A DNA stretch of 64,000 bases from the NCBI RefSeq assembly GCF_004361735.1, contig NZ_SNVV01000020.1:36092-100091 (forward strand), written 5' to 3'. The stretch's first letter is position 1. Every line of letters begins with the position of its first letter. The notes below the pieces were generated by a model. It had not been told where the DNA came from, searched no databases, and saw only the letters and a list, made by a program, of their open reading frames with translations. Positions 51,351 to 60,976 of the stretch are shown here, one piece after another. Source of the DNA: Azoarcus indigens (GTDB lineage Bacteria; Pseudomonadota; Gammaproteobacteria; Burkholderiales; Rhodocyclaceae). The translations under genes and the position numbers were made by a program.

Positions 51351-52621
51351 ATCCCCCCAGCACACCCCGCGGCACCCTGTTCCAGGCTTTGCGCCGCACC
51401 TATTTCGGCTCCGCCCTGCTGGCGCTGCTGATCGCCGCGCTGGCGCTGGCGGCGGCAGCCTTCTTCACCCTGCGCGCCCAGCACACCGCCAACCTGGCGC
51501 TGGTGGCGCGCACCATCGCCTACTCCAGCGAAGCGGCGGTGATGTTCGCCGACGCCGCCACCGCCCGCGAGATCCTGCAGCAGATCGGCCAGCGCGAGCA
51601 CCTGGTGGAGGCCCGCATCCTGCTGCCGGACGGCAGCGAACTGGCCCGGTACGAGCAGCAAGGCGCCGCGCTGGAAAACTTCAGCGCGCTCATCGGCCGT
51701 CTGGCGGTGCCGGAGCGCATCACCGCCGAGATCGCGCAGGAGCAGAAGGTGCTCGGCCAGGTGGCGCTGCGCGGCAGCGGCGGCGTGTTCGCCGGCTTCT
51801 TCCTGAAAGCGGTGGCCGCCGGGCTGGTCGGCCTCGCACTGGCCCTGTTCACCGCCCGCGATCTGGCGCGGCGGCTGGAGCAGAAGCTGGTGGCCGAGCT
51901 GGACGCGCTCTCCTCTCTCGCCCATGCCGCACGCATGAACAAGGACTTCGCCCGCCGCCTGCCGCACTTCGAAGTTGCCGAGTTCGACGAGCTGGGCAAG
52001 GACTTCAACGCCCTGTTCGACGAGATCCAGGCCCGCAACGCCGAGCTGGTAGCCCGCCAGGCCAGCCTGGAAGAAGCCAACGCCTCACTCTCCCACCTGG
52101 CGCTGCATGACAGCCTCACCGGCCTTGCCAACCGCGCCTACTTCGGCGAACGGCTGGAGCAGGCAGTGGCCGAGGCTAGGCGCAACGGCAGCCAGGTGGG
52201 CGTGCTCTACCTGGACAGCGACCGCTTCAAGGAAATCAACGACGGCCACGGCCACGCTGCCGGCGACAGCCTGCTGATGGAAATCGCCCGGCGGCTGCGC
52301 ACCGCGGTGCGCGACAGCGACCTGGTGGCGCGGCTGGGCGGCGACGAGTTCGCGGTACTGCTGACACCGCTGCGCGGGCTGGAGGATGCCAGCCGGGTGG
52401 CGGAGAAGATCCTCGCCACGGTGGCGACGCCGGTGGCGCTGCGGCCGGGGGTGGAAGTCCTGCCCGGCCTCAGCATCGGCATCGCCGCCTATCCGCAGCA
52501 TGCCGGCAGCGGCGAGACCCTGCTGCGCGCCGCCGACCACGCCATGTACCTGGCCAAGCGCAACGGCCGCGGCCACTACCGGATCGCCCCCACCGAGGCA
52601 GCAAACCGCGCCAATTCGTGA
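51347..52621 (+). CDS. yfiN: YfiN/TpbB-like membrane diguanylate cyclase
   Basis: A 424-residue protein. A membrane helix (ALLALLIAALALAAAAFFTL), a periplasmic CHASE8-type domain (about 45-145), a second helix (FFLKAVAAGLVGLALALFTA), a HAMP domain and a GGDEF domain follow in order. The active site is intact (ARLGGDEFAVLL) and an inhibitory I-site RDSD lies five residues before it. It should make c-di-GMP when released from YfiR. ATG overlaps the yfiR stop and its own stop overlaps the YfiB-like gene (GTGA). Confidence 0.93.
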   Translation: MNPPSTPRGTLFQALRRTYFGSALLALLIAALALAAAAFFTLRAQHTANLALVARTIAYSSEAAVMFADAATAREILQQIGQREHLVEARILLPDGSELARYEQQGAALENFSALIGRLAVPERITAEIAQEQKVLGQVALRGSGGVFAGFFLKAVAAGLVGLALALFTARDLARRLEQKLVAELDALSSLAHAARMNKDFARRLPHFEVAEFDELGKDFNALFDEIQARNAELVARQASLEEANASLSHLALHDSLTGLANRAYFGERLEQAVAEARRNGSQVGVLYLDSDRFKEINDGHGHAAGDSLLMEIARRLRTAVRDSDLVARLGGDEFAVLLTPLRGLEDASRVAEKILATVATPVALRPGVEVLPGLSIGIAAYPQHAGSGETLLRAADHAMYLAKRNGRGHYRIAPTEAANRANS

Positions 52622-53157
52622 GAAACCGCATGACACGCCCCCTCACCTCCGCCCTGCAAACGCCGCTTCGACGCCTGATGGCCGCCATGCTACTGGCCGC
52701 CACCACCCTATTGCTCGGCTGCCAGACGCCGCCGACCGCGCCGGCCGCCGGCCTGGAGCAGCGCCAGATCGCCGCGCTGTTGCGTGCCGGCTTCACCCTC
52801 ACCGACGAGGGCTGGGGCCTGAACCTGGACGGCCCCATCCTGTTCGATTCCAACGACGACCAGCTGAGCGAGCGCGCCCACAAGGCGCTGCAGCAACTCA
52901 CCGAAACCCTGCGCTCGGTGGACATCGACAACCTGCGGGTGGAAGGCCATGCGGACAACACCGGCAGCGAGCGCCACAACCAGGCGCTGTCCCAACGGCG
53001 TGCCGACGCGGTGGCAAAGGCCATCGCCGAATACGGCATCCCCTACGACAACATCGTGCGGCGCGGCCTGGGCAGCGCCCACCCGGTCGCCGACAACGCC
53101 AGCGCCGAAGGCCGGGCGCAGAACAGGCGGGTCGCCATCATCGTGCCGGCGGGTTGA
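52618..53157 (+). CDS. yfiB: YfiB-like OmpA-domain lipoprotein
   Basis: A 179-residue lipoprotein with lipobox TLLLGC (Cys35 from GTG 52618; ATG 52630 is an alternative start). The OmpA-like peptidoglycan-binding domain has ILFDSNDDQLSERAHKALQQL, VEGHADNTGSERHNQALSQRRADAV and GLGSAHPVADNASAEGRAQNRRV. In Yfi systems this protein sequesters YfiR at the outer membrane under envelope stress, releasing the cyclase. Overlapping stop/start codons tie all three genes together. Confidence 0.92.
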   Translation: MRNRMTRPLTSALQTPLRRLMAAMLLAATTLLLGCQTPPTAPAAGLEQRQIAALLRAGFTLTDEGWGLNLDGPILFDSNDDQLSERAHKALQQLTETLRSVDIDNLRVEGHADNTGSERHNQALSQRRADAVAKAIAEYGIPYDNIVRRGLGSAHPVADNASAEGRAQNRRVAIIVPAG

Positions 53158-53227
53158 GGCGGCGGGCCTCCTGCAACACCGCGCGGCACCCAGGGCGTCA
53201 AGAAGCGCCCGGCAAACCAGCCCGGGA

Positions 53228-53626
53228 TCACTCCCGCCAGCTCATCACCGTGCGCGCGCCACCGCCCGGCTTGAGATCGAACCACTGGCTGCGGGTCTGG
53301 CCGGCGAAGGTGGCGGTCACCCGGTAGCGCCCCGACTCGCTCACATCCACCTGGCCCACCGGGCCGCAGTCGGATTCCGCACTGCGATCCTTCAGCGGAT
53401 CGTCCACCCGGGTATGCACGCCGGTGAGATAGCTGCCGTCCGGGGTGGAATAGAGGATGGTCAGAGAATGCGAGCTGATCTCCGCCCGCATCTTCGCCGA
53501 TTCATCCACCCCGATGCCGCCGCACACCAGCTTGATGGGCTGGCTCTCCTGCGCCAGTACCGCCGGCGTCAGGACCAGCAGGCTGGCGGCCGCCACTATG
53601 GCCTTCATCCAATGTCTTCCCGTCAT
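53228..53626 (-). CDS. Exported hypothetical protein
   Basis: A 132-residue protein with a signal peptide (KAIVAAASLLVLTPAVLAQ). The mature part has two Cys (LVCGGIG and SDCGPVG) likely forming a disulfide, and ends in a beta-rich segment. It looks like a small periplasmic protein. ATG 53626 has a strong GGAGAGG; ATG 53608 is an alternative. I recognise no family. Confidence 0.75.
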   Translation of the reverse strand: MTGRHWMKAIVAAASLLVLTPAVLAQESQPIKLVCGGIGVDESAKMRAEISSHSLTILYSTPDGSYLTGVHTRVDDPLKDRSAESDCGPVGQVDVSESGRYRVTATFAGQTRSQWFDLKPGGGARTVMSWRE

Positions 53627-53746
53627 CGTCCTCTCCCATGATGCGGCGGCACCCTCACCGCCTGCTCGATGAAAAAATCCGGCGGCAGCGCCGCCACCGA
53701 TTACGCGACGCGGACCGCAGCATGCAATCCGCAGGTCCGTAAAGGC

Positions 53747-54379
53747 TCAAGCCAGCCCGGGCAACAGGGTGCGCAGCCCCTGGGTGACGAAACCCACCGC
53801 GATCGCCGCCAGCAGCAGCCCCATGATGCGGGTGGCGATATTGAGGCCTAGCACCCCCATGCGCCGCACCAGCTCGTCTCCCAGCCGCATGGACAGCCAC
53901 ACCAGCGCCGCCACCAGCCAGACCGCGATCAGCAGCACCGCCACATCCACCCAGCCGCGCGCCTGGTGCGCATAGATGATGGCGGTACTGATGGCCCCCG
54001 GCCCGGCCAGCAAAGGGATGCCCAGCGGCACCACGCCGATCTGCGCCTTCTCCTGCGCCTCGTCCGCCTCCTCCGCGGTATGCCGGGCAGGGCCGGGGCG
54101 GGCGTTGAGCATGGACAGCGCCATCAGCAGGATCAGGATGCCCCCGCCAACCTGGAACTCCGGCAGGCGGATGCCGAAAAAGCCCAGCACCGCCTCCCCG
54201 GCCAGCGCCGACACCGTCAGCACCACCGCGACCGTGATTGCCGCATGACGGCCGGTATTGCGCCGGCGGGCCGGATCGTCGTCGCCGCTCAACGTCGAGA
54301 AGGCCGACACCGCCAGCAGCGGATTGACGATGACCAGCAGGCCCACCAGCATGTTCAGCCATTCGTACCAGCGACTCAT
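53747..54379 (-). CDS. MarC family (UPF0056) inner-membrane protein
   Basis: A 210-residue integral membrane protein with six hydrophobic segments. The N-terminal LVIVNPLLAVSAFSTLSG, the mid-region GVVPLGIPLLAGPGAISTAIIYA and the C-terminal RIMGLLLAAIAVGFVTQGL are diagnostic of MarC/YhgN. The family has no proven transport function. It lies 120 nt from the neighbouring exported protein gene on the same strand. Confidence 0.92.
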   Translation of the reverse strand: MSRWYEWLNMLVGLLVIVNPLLAVSAFSTLSGDDDPARRRNTGRHAAITVAVVLTVSALAGEAVLGFFGIRLPEFQVGGGILILLMALSMLNARPGPARHTAEEADEAQEKAQIGVVPLGIPLLAGPGAISTAIIYAHQARGWVDVAVLLIAVWLVAALVWLSMRLGDELVRRMGVLGLNIATRIMGLLLAAIAVGFVTQGLRTLLPGLA

Positions 54380-54575
54380 GAGCGCGCCCGCGCCTCCCGG
54401 AAAACCTTTGTGGGCGCCATTCTATTAAGCCGGCACTCAATTACGGGCAACTTCGCCCTGGGACCGGCAAGCCTGCCCGTCCGAGTGGCCGGTCGAGGCG
54501 GCCCCGCGCGAACGCCCTCTCCCCCAGTCGCTTCAACGACGCCGCGGGGCGCCACCGCGTCCCGCAAGCGCCTGC

Positions 54576-55151
54576 TTAGGCGCCGTCGCTGCCGTGCTTG
54601 CGGATGAAGGCCTCGAAAGCCTTCAGCTGGCCGGCGATGAAATCCCGGGTGCCGGCGTCGCCCAGCGTGGCGGTATCCTCGTTCACCTTGGTCTGCGCCG
54701 CCCCCACCATCACCTCCGGCCGGTTGAGCACGATGGCGTCGAGGAACACCAGGATCTGGCGCAGGTGATACTGCGCCCGTGCGCCGCCGAACACGCCCAT
54801 GGAGGCGCTCTGTATCGCCACCGGCTTGCCGGCAAAGGGCTGCTTGTCCAGCCGCGACAGCCAGTCGATGACGTTCTTCAGCACGCCGGGCACCGAGTAG
54901 TTGTACTCCGGCGTCACGATGATCACCCCGTCCGCCGCCCGTATCGCATCGCCCATCGCCACCACCGCACCGGGGAAACCTTCCGCCTGCACATCGGCGT
55001 CGTAATGGGGAATGTCGCCCACCGACGCCAGCAGTTCCACGCTCAAGCCGGCCGGCGCCAACTCCGCCAGCGACTGCGCGACCATGCGGTTGTAGGAACC
55101 CTTGCGCAAGCTGCCGACCAGGGTAACGACCTTGAGGGGACGAGTGCTCAT
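54576..55151 (-). CDS. NADPH-dependent FMN reductase (ChrR/YieF-like)
   Basis: A 191-residue flavodoxin-fold reductase. The FMN-binding loop is GSLRKGSYNRMVAQSL, and the second signature ITPEYN-like segment reads VTPEYNYSVPGVLKNVIDWLSR. It likely reduces quinones or other electron acceptors such as chromate. GGTCATC precedes the ATG without a clear ribosome-binding site. The gene stands alone between MarC and an acyltransferase gene. Confidence 0.92.
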   Translation of the reverse strand: MSTRPLKVVTLVGSLRKGSYNRMVAQSLAELAPAGLSVELLASVGDIPHYDADVQAEGFPGAVVAMGDAIRAADGVIIVTPEYNYSVPGVLKNVIDWLSRLDKQPFAGKPVAIQSASMGVFGGARAQYHLRQILVFLDAIVLNRPEVMVGAAQTKVNEDTATLGDAGTRDFIAGQLKAFEAFIRKHGSDGA

Positions 55152-55466
55152 GAGATGACCTCCGTATTGAGCCGCCGCAGCGGCGGAAACGCGGGCGCAT
55201 CGCCCACGGCAAACGCAACACCCCTTTTAGTCGGGCTCGCAGGGAGCCGGTTCCGCAGAGATGGGCGTGGGGAGGCCGCGCTGCACCGGCAATGCACTCC
55301 AGCGGGAGTATAGGTAGCGGCACACCCCGTCGCCGGAAAGAGTAATGGTGCAAACCGCCACCACGGAGGCGGACCGGCACCGCCCTTCCCCGCGCCCCCG
55401 GGTCCCACCCACGAACGCATCCACCGGCGGGCGCTACAGGCGCACGGCGTCGCCGAGACCCGGCAC
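55152..55466. other. Intergenic gap without a recognised gene
   Basis: The 315-nt gap between the FMN reductase and acyltransferase genes has short inverted segments (for example GGCTC/GAGCC near 55235-55250). It has no open frame with a ribosome-binding site. It presumably carries the promoter of the FMN reductase gene and the 3' end of the acyltransferase transcript. Confidence 0.5.
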
Positions 55467-56561
55467 TCAGGCCGGCCGGCGCAACCGCGCCATCAGCCTC
55501 GGCACGCCCGCCAGCCGGCGTTCCAGCCAGCGGGTGGCGCTGCCCAGGCTGGCGTCGATCGCCCCGCGCCAGAAAGCGGCGCCGCGGCGTTCGACGCCGA
55601 GGTGGATGGCGCAGGCCAGCGCCAGCACCACTACGATCACCGCCGGATACACCAGCGCCTTGTTCTCCTCGGTGGCGAAGCGCGACAGCAGCATGTAGCC
55701 GATATGGGCATGCACCAGGTAGAGCGGGTAGGTGAGGCCGCCGGCCAGGCGCGAGCCCGGCAGGCGCAGGCGGCTGCCGAGGCGGGAATTGAGGAAGAGG
55801 AAGAAGGCGAACTGGGCGCAGACGATGGCGGCGATGAGCGCCCGGGAGTAGCTCACCCCGTCCGCCACTAGCCCGGCGGGCAGGTTGCGCACCGCGAACA
55901 GCACGCACAGCGCGCCGCACAGCAGCAGGGCGGCGACCGAGTAGCGGGTCGGCCGCGTTTTCTGGATCGCCAGCACCGCGCCGGCGGCGAAGAAGGGGAA
56001 GTGGCCGCCAAGGTAGGGCAGCTCGCTCAGGCCCAGCGCCAGCGCCACCGCCATGGCGAAGGGCCACAGCAGGAAGATGGGCTCCAGCCTGTCCTGCAGG
56101 CCGGCCAGCAGCAGTACCAGCACCGCCAGGTAGAAGGCGAGCTCGAACTGCAGCGTCCAGTACACCCCGTCGACGAAGGGCACGCCCAGCGCGCGGGAGA
56201 ACATGGTGAGATTCACCAGCACCTGGGCCGGCGTGACATCCATGCGGCCATCGCCGAGGAAGACCGCCACCGCCGCGGTGCACAGCATCGCCACCCAGAA
56301 GGCCGGATACAGCCGCAGTGCGCGCGACACCACGAACTCGCTCGCCCGCTTCCCGCGGGCGGAGAAGAAGATCACGTAGCCGCTGATCATGAAGAAGAAC
56401 TCGACACCGAGGTAGCCGTACTTGGCGAACGCGACCAGGGCCGGCTCGGGCGCCAGCGAGTCGATCTTGCCGTTGTGGATGCCGTTCACCAGATAGTGGT
56501 AGGCCAGCACGGTGATGGCGGCAAGAAACCTGCCGTAGTCCAGGGGTTCGACGCGGTTCAC
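55467..56561 (-). CDS. Acyltransferase 3 family protein (OafA/YrhL-like)
   Basis: A 364-residue membrane protein with about ten helices. It begins [24 protein letters not shown], where the catalytic His lies in the AYHY segment, and has [41 protein letters not shown], characteristic of acyltransferase 3. Such proteins acetylate or acylate surface polysaccharides or other exported molecules. No polysaccharide cluster is nearby. Confidence 0.92.
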   Translation of the reverse strand: MNRVEPLDYGRFLAAITVLAYHYLVNGIHNGKIDSLAPEPALVAFAKYGYLGVEFFFMISGYVIFFSARGKRASEFVVSRALRLYPAFWVAMLCTAAVAVFLGDGRMDVTPAQVLVNLTMFSRALGVPFVDGVYWTLQFELAFYLAVLVLLLAGLQDRLEPIFLLWPFAMAVALALGLSELPYLGGHFPFFAAGAVLAIQKTRPTRYSVAALLLCGALCVLFAVRNLPAGLVADGVSYSRALIAAIVCAQFAFFLFLNSRLGSRLRLPGSRLAGGLTYPLYLVHAHIGYMLLSRFATEENKALVYPAVIVVVLALACAIHLGVERRGAAFWRGAIDASLGSATRWLERRLAGVPRLMARLRRPA

Positions 56562-56865
56562 GGGCGCTCCTCGGGGTTTCGGGCCGATGCTTAGTCAGCG
56601 GCAACAGCGCAGCCTAGTCCGGGCAGTTCGGTCCGCCGGCGGCGAGAACGTTGCGGAATTTTTCCTTATCTCCCACCCCTGCCACGCGGGCAGACTTCTG
56701 CTGCAGCGCACGCGCGCGCCTGCCCTCCGCGCCCCTTGCAACGAATGGCAACGATTGCGCCACGCGTCGTCCCTTTTCACCCGCCAGCCCCGCATCCGCA
56801 GCGGAACCCGCCGCCCGGCCTATAAAAAGACTGTGCCGCCGCCTCACATCCGACAGGACATCTCC

Positions 56866-58527
56866 ATGAGCTCCCTCACCATCCGCACCCGCCTGCTGCT
56901 GCTCGGCCTGCTTGCCGTCGGTGGCATCCTGTTCTCCACCGCCTTCGGTGTGATCCAGCTAGCGCGCCTCAACGACACACTGGAGCGCAGCCTGGAGGAC
57001 AGCCGGCACGGCCAGGAAGAGCTGATCCGCATCCAGCAAGCCAGCCTCGCCTTCAAGACCCAGGTGCAGGAGTGGAAGAACATCCTGCTGCGCGGCAACG
57101 CACGCGAGGATTTCGACCGCTACCGCCAGTCATTCATTGACGAGGAAGCCCGGGTGCAGACCGGCCTGAACACCGCCCGCGGCGCCTTCGCCAGCCATGC
57201 GGACCCCGCCTACCGCGCCCTCGTGGCGGACCTGGACACGGTGCTGGCCGCCCACCGCGAGTTGGGAGAGGCTTACCGCGGCGCGCTGGAGGGCTTCAAC
57301 CCGGCCGACGGCGAAGCCGGCAAGCGGCTGGACCGCCAGCTGCGCGGCCGCGACCGCGCCAGCACCGAGGCCATGAACAAGCTCGTCTCCCAACTGGAGC
57401 AGTTGGAGACCGCACGGGTGCACACCCAGATCGCCGACGCCCAGGCCGCTTACGCCACCGCCTGGCGGGTGCTGATGGCCTTCGGCGGGCTGTGCCTGCT
57501 GGTGGTTGCCGTGCTGGTCACGCTGGCGCGGCGCCAGATCGGGCGCCAGATCGCGGTGGTGCAGGACACCACCGCCGCCATCAAGCGCACGCTGGACCTC
57601 ACCGGCCGCATCCCCCTCTCCGGGCAGGACGAGATGAGTCAGCTCGCGGCCAGCGTCAACGAGCTGATGGAGGAATTCCAGGCGGTGGTACAGCGCATGA
57701 AGGCCGCCGGCGACCATGTTTCCCAGGCTTCCGATGGCCTCTCCCACTCCTTCACCCAGCTCAACGCCTCGGTTGCGCAGCAGAACGAGTACACCTCATC
57801 GATGGCGGCTTCGGTGGAAGAGCTGGCGGTAAGCATCACCCACGTCACCGAATCCTCCACCACCGCCCGGGAACTGGCGCATGGCTCCCAGGCGCAGGCG
57901 GAGAATGGCGGCGCGGTCATCTCCCGTACCGTGGGCGGCATGCTGTCCATGGCCGGCCAGGTACGGGCGACTTCGGAACGGGTGGAGGAACTGGGCCGCC
58001 ATACCGAGCAGATCAGCCACATCGCAGGGGTGATCAAGGACATTGCCGATCAGACCAACCTGCTGGCACTGAACGCCGCCATCGAAGCCGCCCGCGCCGG
58101 CGAGCAGGGGCGCGGCTTCGCAGTGGTCGCCGACGAAGTCCGCAAGCTGGCCGAACGCACCGCCCAGGCGACGGGAGAAATCGGCGCCAAGATCCAGGCC
58201 ATCCAGTTGCAAACGCGCGACACGGTGGACGACATGCACCGCATGGTGGCCGAGGTGGGGAAGGCCAGCACCGAAGCCGACCTTGCCGGCGACGCCGTCA
58301 CCGCCATCCGGGCAAGCTCCCAGCGGGTGGTGGAGGTGTCCGGCGACATCGCGTTGGCACTGCAGGAGCAGAGCAGCGCCAGCGAACAGCTGGCACGCCA
58401 GGTCGAGAGCATCGCCACCATGAGCGAGGAGAACACCGCCGCAATGAGCGAAGCGCGGGCAGCCGCGGTGGAGATGAAACGGGTGTCGTCCGACATGCAC
58501 GACCTGGTGGGGCGCTTCCGCGCCTGA
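56866..58527 (+). CDS. Methyl-accepting chemotaxis protein (4HB-type sensor)
   Basis: A 553-residue chemoreceptor. It has an N-terminal helix ([20 protein letters not shown]), a periplasmic helical-bundle region of about 150 residues ([43 protein letters not shown]), a second helix ([17 protein letters not shown]), HAMP, and the signalling hairpin with [27 protein letters not shown]. The four-helix-bundle type of sensor is inferred. ATG 56866 has AGGACA upstream; TATAAAA at 56821 is a possible -10 region. Confidence 0.93.
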   Translation: MSSLTIRTRLLLLGLLAVGGILFSTAFGVIQLARLNDTLERSLEDSRHGQEELIRIQQASLAFKTQVQEWKNILLRGNAREDFDRYRQSFIDEEARVQTGLNTARGAFASHADPAYRALVADLDTVLAAHRELGEAYRGALEGFNPADGEAGKRLDRQLRGRDRASTEAMNKLVSQLEQLETARVHTQIADAQAAYATAWRVLMAFGGLCLLVVAVLVTLARRQIGRQIAVVQDTTAAIKRTLDLTGRIPLSGQDEMSQLAASVNELMEEFQAVVQRMKAAGDHVSQASDGLSHSFTQLNASVAQQNEYTSSMAASVEELAVSITHVTESSTTARELAHGSQAQAENGGAVISRTVGGMLSMAGQVRATSERVEELGRHTEQISHIAGVIKDIADQTNLLALNAAIEAARAGEQGRGFAVVADEVRKLAERTAQATGEIGAKIQAIQLQTRDTVDDMHRMVAEVGKASTEADLAGDAVTAIRASSQRVVEVSGDIALALQEQSSASEQLARQVESIATMSEENTAAMSEARAAAVEMKRVSSDMHDLVGRFRA

Positions 58528-59017
58528 GGGGAAGGCAAGCCGCGTCCGGCTTCTCCCCTCGCGGGTCGTGGGTGGAAAAAGCGAGGCATCGCTTCGCGCC
58601 CCGGGATGCCCTGCCGCCGGCAGGCTACGAGGGCGGGACGTGGAGGAGAGCGGACCCGCGGCACGGGATTTGGACGCGGCCGCCCCTTCCGGGGCGCCCC
58701 CTCTCCCCTGCCCTCCCGCGAGGGGAAGAGGGCGTTCCTCCGCCGCGCGATCATGGGAGCGCGTCAGCCAGCACCCTGGAAACCATCCCCTCGATGCAAG
58801 CAAGCACGATCGCAGCCGGTTTTCTCCCCTCGCCCCTTGCGGGAGAGAGGCCGGGGGAGCTGGGGTAGCTCGCGCGGACCGTGTGAACGTAGCCGCCCTG
58901 TGGAGTGCCCCTCCCCCTGGAAACAGCACACTTGAGCCCGCTTTAACGCTCCTCGCCAAGCGCCCCTCCTCCTTGCTCAAGGGATGAGAGGGCAGCCCCG
59001 GCGGCCACATCAATGCC
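58528..59017. repeat. Intergenic region with copies of a GC-rich palindromic repeat
   Basis: The 490-nt gap contains at least two palindrome-like segments: near 58697-58731 (arms CCCTCTCCCC and GGGGAAGAGGG) and near 58823-58860 (TCTCCC and GGGAGA arms followed by GGCCGGGGGAG). Similar segments occur at 25.5 kb and 62.6 kb, always in gene-free gaps. No protein gene is supported here. The copies look like an interspersed, REP-like repeat family. Confidence 0.55.
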
Positions 59018-60148
59018 TCAGTGGATCGCCACCCCGAACAGCATCCCCGCGCCGTAGGTCACTGCCGCGGCGGCCGCGCCTATCGCCAGTTGCCGCAGGC
59101 CACTGCGGAAAGCGCCGCCGCCGGTGAATACGGTGATGGCAGCGCCGATGGCGAACAGCCCGACGCCGCTGGCGGTTGCGCTGGCGATGATGGCCTGCTC
59201 ACCCTCCAGCAACAGCAGCGGCGCCGCCGGGACCAGGGCGCCGAGAAGGAAGACGAGGAAGGATGAGCCGGCCGCCGCCCAGGCGGAACCGCCGAGGTCG
59301 TCCGGGTTGATGCCCAATTCCTCCCGCACCAGCGTGTCCAGGGCGGAATCCTTGTCGCTGATCACCCGCGAGGCGATGGTGCGCGCCTCTTCCGGCGAGA
59401 AGCCCTTGGCCTGGTAGATCAGCACCAGTTCCTCCTTCTCCTCCGCCGGCACATGCTCAAGCTCGTCGCGCTCGGCCTCGATCTGGCGCTGGTACAGCTC
59501 GCGCGAGCTCTGCACCGAGATCCACTCGCCCATCGCCATCGAGCAGGCACCGGCCAGCGCGCCGGCGGCGGCGGTCATCAGCACGGTGGAGGAGGAAAAG
59601 GCGGCGCCGGCCACACCCATCACCAGACTCAGCGTGGACACCAGCCCGTCGTTCACACCCAGCACCACCGCCCGCAGGGTGTTGCCGCCGCCGGCGCCGT
59701 GGCGGCCTTCGAGCTGGGCGTAGCGGGCGCCGTTCCAGCCGTGGCGGGAGCGGCTGGCCAGGTGCGCCAGCAGCCGCGCGTGGGAGCGCTCCTGTGCCGG
59801 CAGGGCGGTGCCCTGGGCCTCGCGCTGGCTGTCGTACATGGTGCGGTTGGTGGCCTCCTGGTTCATCACCGTCGGCAGCACCGCGTTCACTCCCAGGCGC
59901 TGGGTGGCCCAGATCATCACCCGCGCCCGCCAGCTCGGCCTGGGCGCCGGTTCCACGCCCACCAGCTTGCCGATGCGCCGGCGCCAGAAGGCGGCGTGGC
60001 TTTCCTCCACCTGGGCCAGGCGCAGGTACAGCTCTGCGATCTCCGGGGAGCGCTCTTCCTCCGCCATGGCCCGGTAAAGGGCGGCGCTGTCGATCTCGTC
60101 CTGCAGATTGGCCCGGTAGCGGGCTACGTCCTCATGCGGCTGCGTCAC
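59018..60148 (-). CDS. mbfA: MbfA-like membrane-bound ferritin / VIT1-family iron exporter
   Basis: A 376-residue protein joining an N-terminal ferritin-like (rubrerythrin-type) domain, about 1-150, to a C-terminal VIT1/CCC1 membrane domain. The ferritin part shows acidic and His ligands (QDEIDSAALYRAMAEEE and the ExxH motif E48-H51 in VEESHAAFW). The membrane part begins GGNTLRAVVLGVNDGLVSTLSLVMGV and has AMGEWISVQSSRELY. This fusion is MbfA of alphaproteobacteria, which exports iron under excess or oxidative stress. Manganese transport is a possible alternative. Confidence 0.9.
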   Translation of the reverse strand: MTQPHEDVARYRANLQDEIDSAALYRAMAEEERSPEIAELYLRLAQVEESHAAFWRRRIGKLVGVEPAPRPSWRARVMIWATQRLGVNAVLPTVMNQEATNRTMYDSQREAQGTALPAQERSHARLLAHLASRSRHGWNGARYAQLEGRHGAGGGNTLRAVVLGVNDGLVSTLSLVMGVAGAAFSSSTVLMTAAAGALAGACSMAMGEWISVQSSRELYQRQIEAERDELEHVPAEEKEELVLIYQAKGFSPEEARTIASRVISDKDSALDTLVREELGINPDDLGGSAWAAAGSSFLVFLLGALVPAAPLLLLEGEQAIIASATASGVGLFAIGAAITVFTGGGAFRSGLRQLAIGAAAAAVTYGAGMLFGVAIH

Positions 60149-60218
60149 GTGCTCTGTCCCGTTCTTTTCATGCCGGGCGAGTGTAAGCGAATGCCGCAGC
60201 GCAGCGAACCCGCATGCG

Positions 60219-60887
60219 TCACACCGGCGGCACGATTGCGCCCAGTCTGGCCGGCGCTTCCGCCACCCTGCTCTGCCCGTCCGCGACGGGCGCCCCCCGC
60301 CGCAAAGCCAGCGGCACCACGCCGGCCCACACTGGCCAGCCCAGGTCGGAGGCCTCGTCGATCACGCCATGGTCGCGGATCTTGGCCGAGACTTCGTCCA
60401 GCGGCAGGCGCAGCACCGCGGTAGCGGCCAGTTCCTTGTCGTTCATCGGCCGCAGCGTGGCCCAGCGGCCGGGCGCCAGGCGCTCGATGAAGGCCTGCAG
60501 CCGCGCCGCCTTCTCCGCCTCGTCCTCCACCGGTTCGAACTGGCCGTAGGCCACCAGCGAGCGGTAGTTCATCGAGTGGTGCAGCGGCGTACGGCCGAAC
60601 ACCAGGCCATCCACCTGGGTGACGGTGACGCAGGCCTGGCCGGCGGCAAGCGCCTTCAGCATGCGCGAGGCGCGCGCGCCGTGGATGTAGAGATGATCGC
60701 CCTCGCGCCAGTGGGCGGTGCCCAGCGCATGCACCGAGCCTTCCCACTGGAAGGCGATGTGGCAGACCAGCGCGCTGTCCAGGATGGCAGCGACGGTATC
60801 CGCATCGTAATGGGCGCGCTCCGGCCGCCGGCGCACCCGGCTGCGGGCGGATGAGGCAGTGGAAGAAGGTTCGGAAGGCGTAGACAT
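60219..60887 (-). CDS. Pyridoxamine 5'-phosphate oxidase-like FMN-binding protein
   Basis: A 222-residue protein with a split beta-barrel fold. Motifs are HIAFQWEGSVHALGTAHWREGDHLYIHGARASRML, where RASRML is a typical FMN-contacting segment, and MNYRSLVAYGQFEPV. ATG 60887 has GGAG upstream. It is divergent from a MocR-type regulator gene, with an 89-nt gap. MocR genes often face a vitamin B6-related enzyme gene, so this protein may work on a B6 compound or be a related flavoprotein. Nothing shows a specific substrate. Confidence 0.88.
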   Translation of the reverse strand: MSTPSEPSSTASSARSRVRRRPERAHYDADTVAAILDSALVCHIAFQWEGSVHALGTAHWREGDHLYIHGARASRMLKALAAGQACVTVTQVDGLVFGRTPLHHSMNYRSLVAYGQFEPVEDEAEKAARLQAFIERLAPGRWATLRPMNDKELAATAVLRLPLDEVSAKIRDHGVIDEASDLGWPVWAGVVPLALRRGAPVADGQSRVAEAPARLGAIVPPV

Positions 60888-60976
60888 CGCGGGCTCCAGT
60901 CGGGGGAAAGGCCCCATGCTGCCCGCGCCGTGGCACCATCCCTAGCACCACCAGACAGCCTCCAGATGGAGCCACC

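Noticed and set aside
58568..58987. 139-codon frame in the gap after the second chemoreceptor gene
   Set aside because: It covers palindromic repeat copies, has no ribosome-binding site, and its predicted protein is low-complexity.
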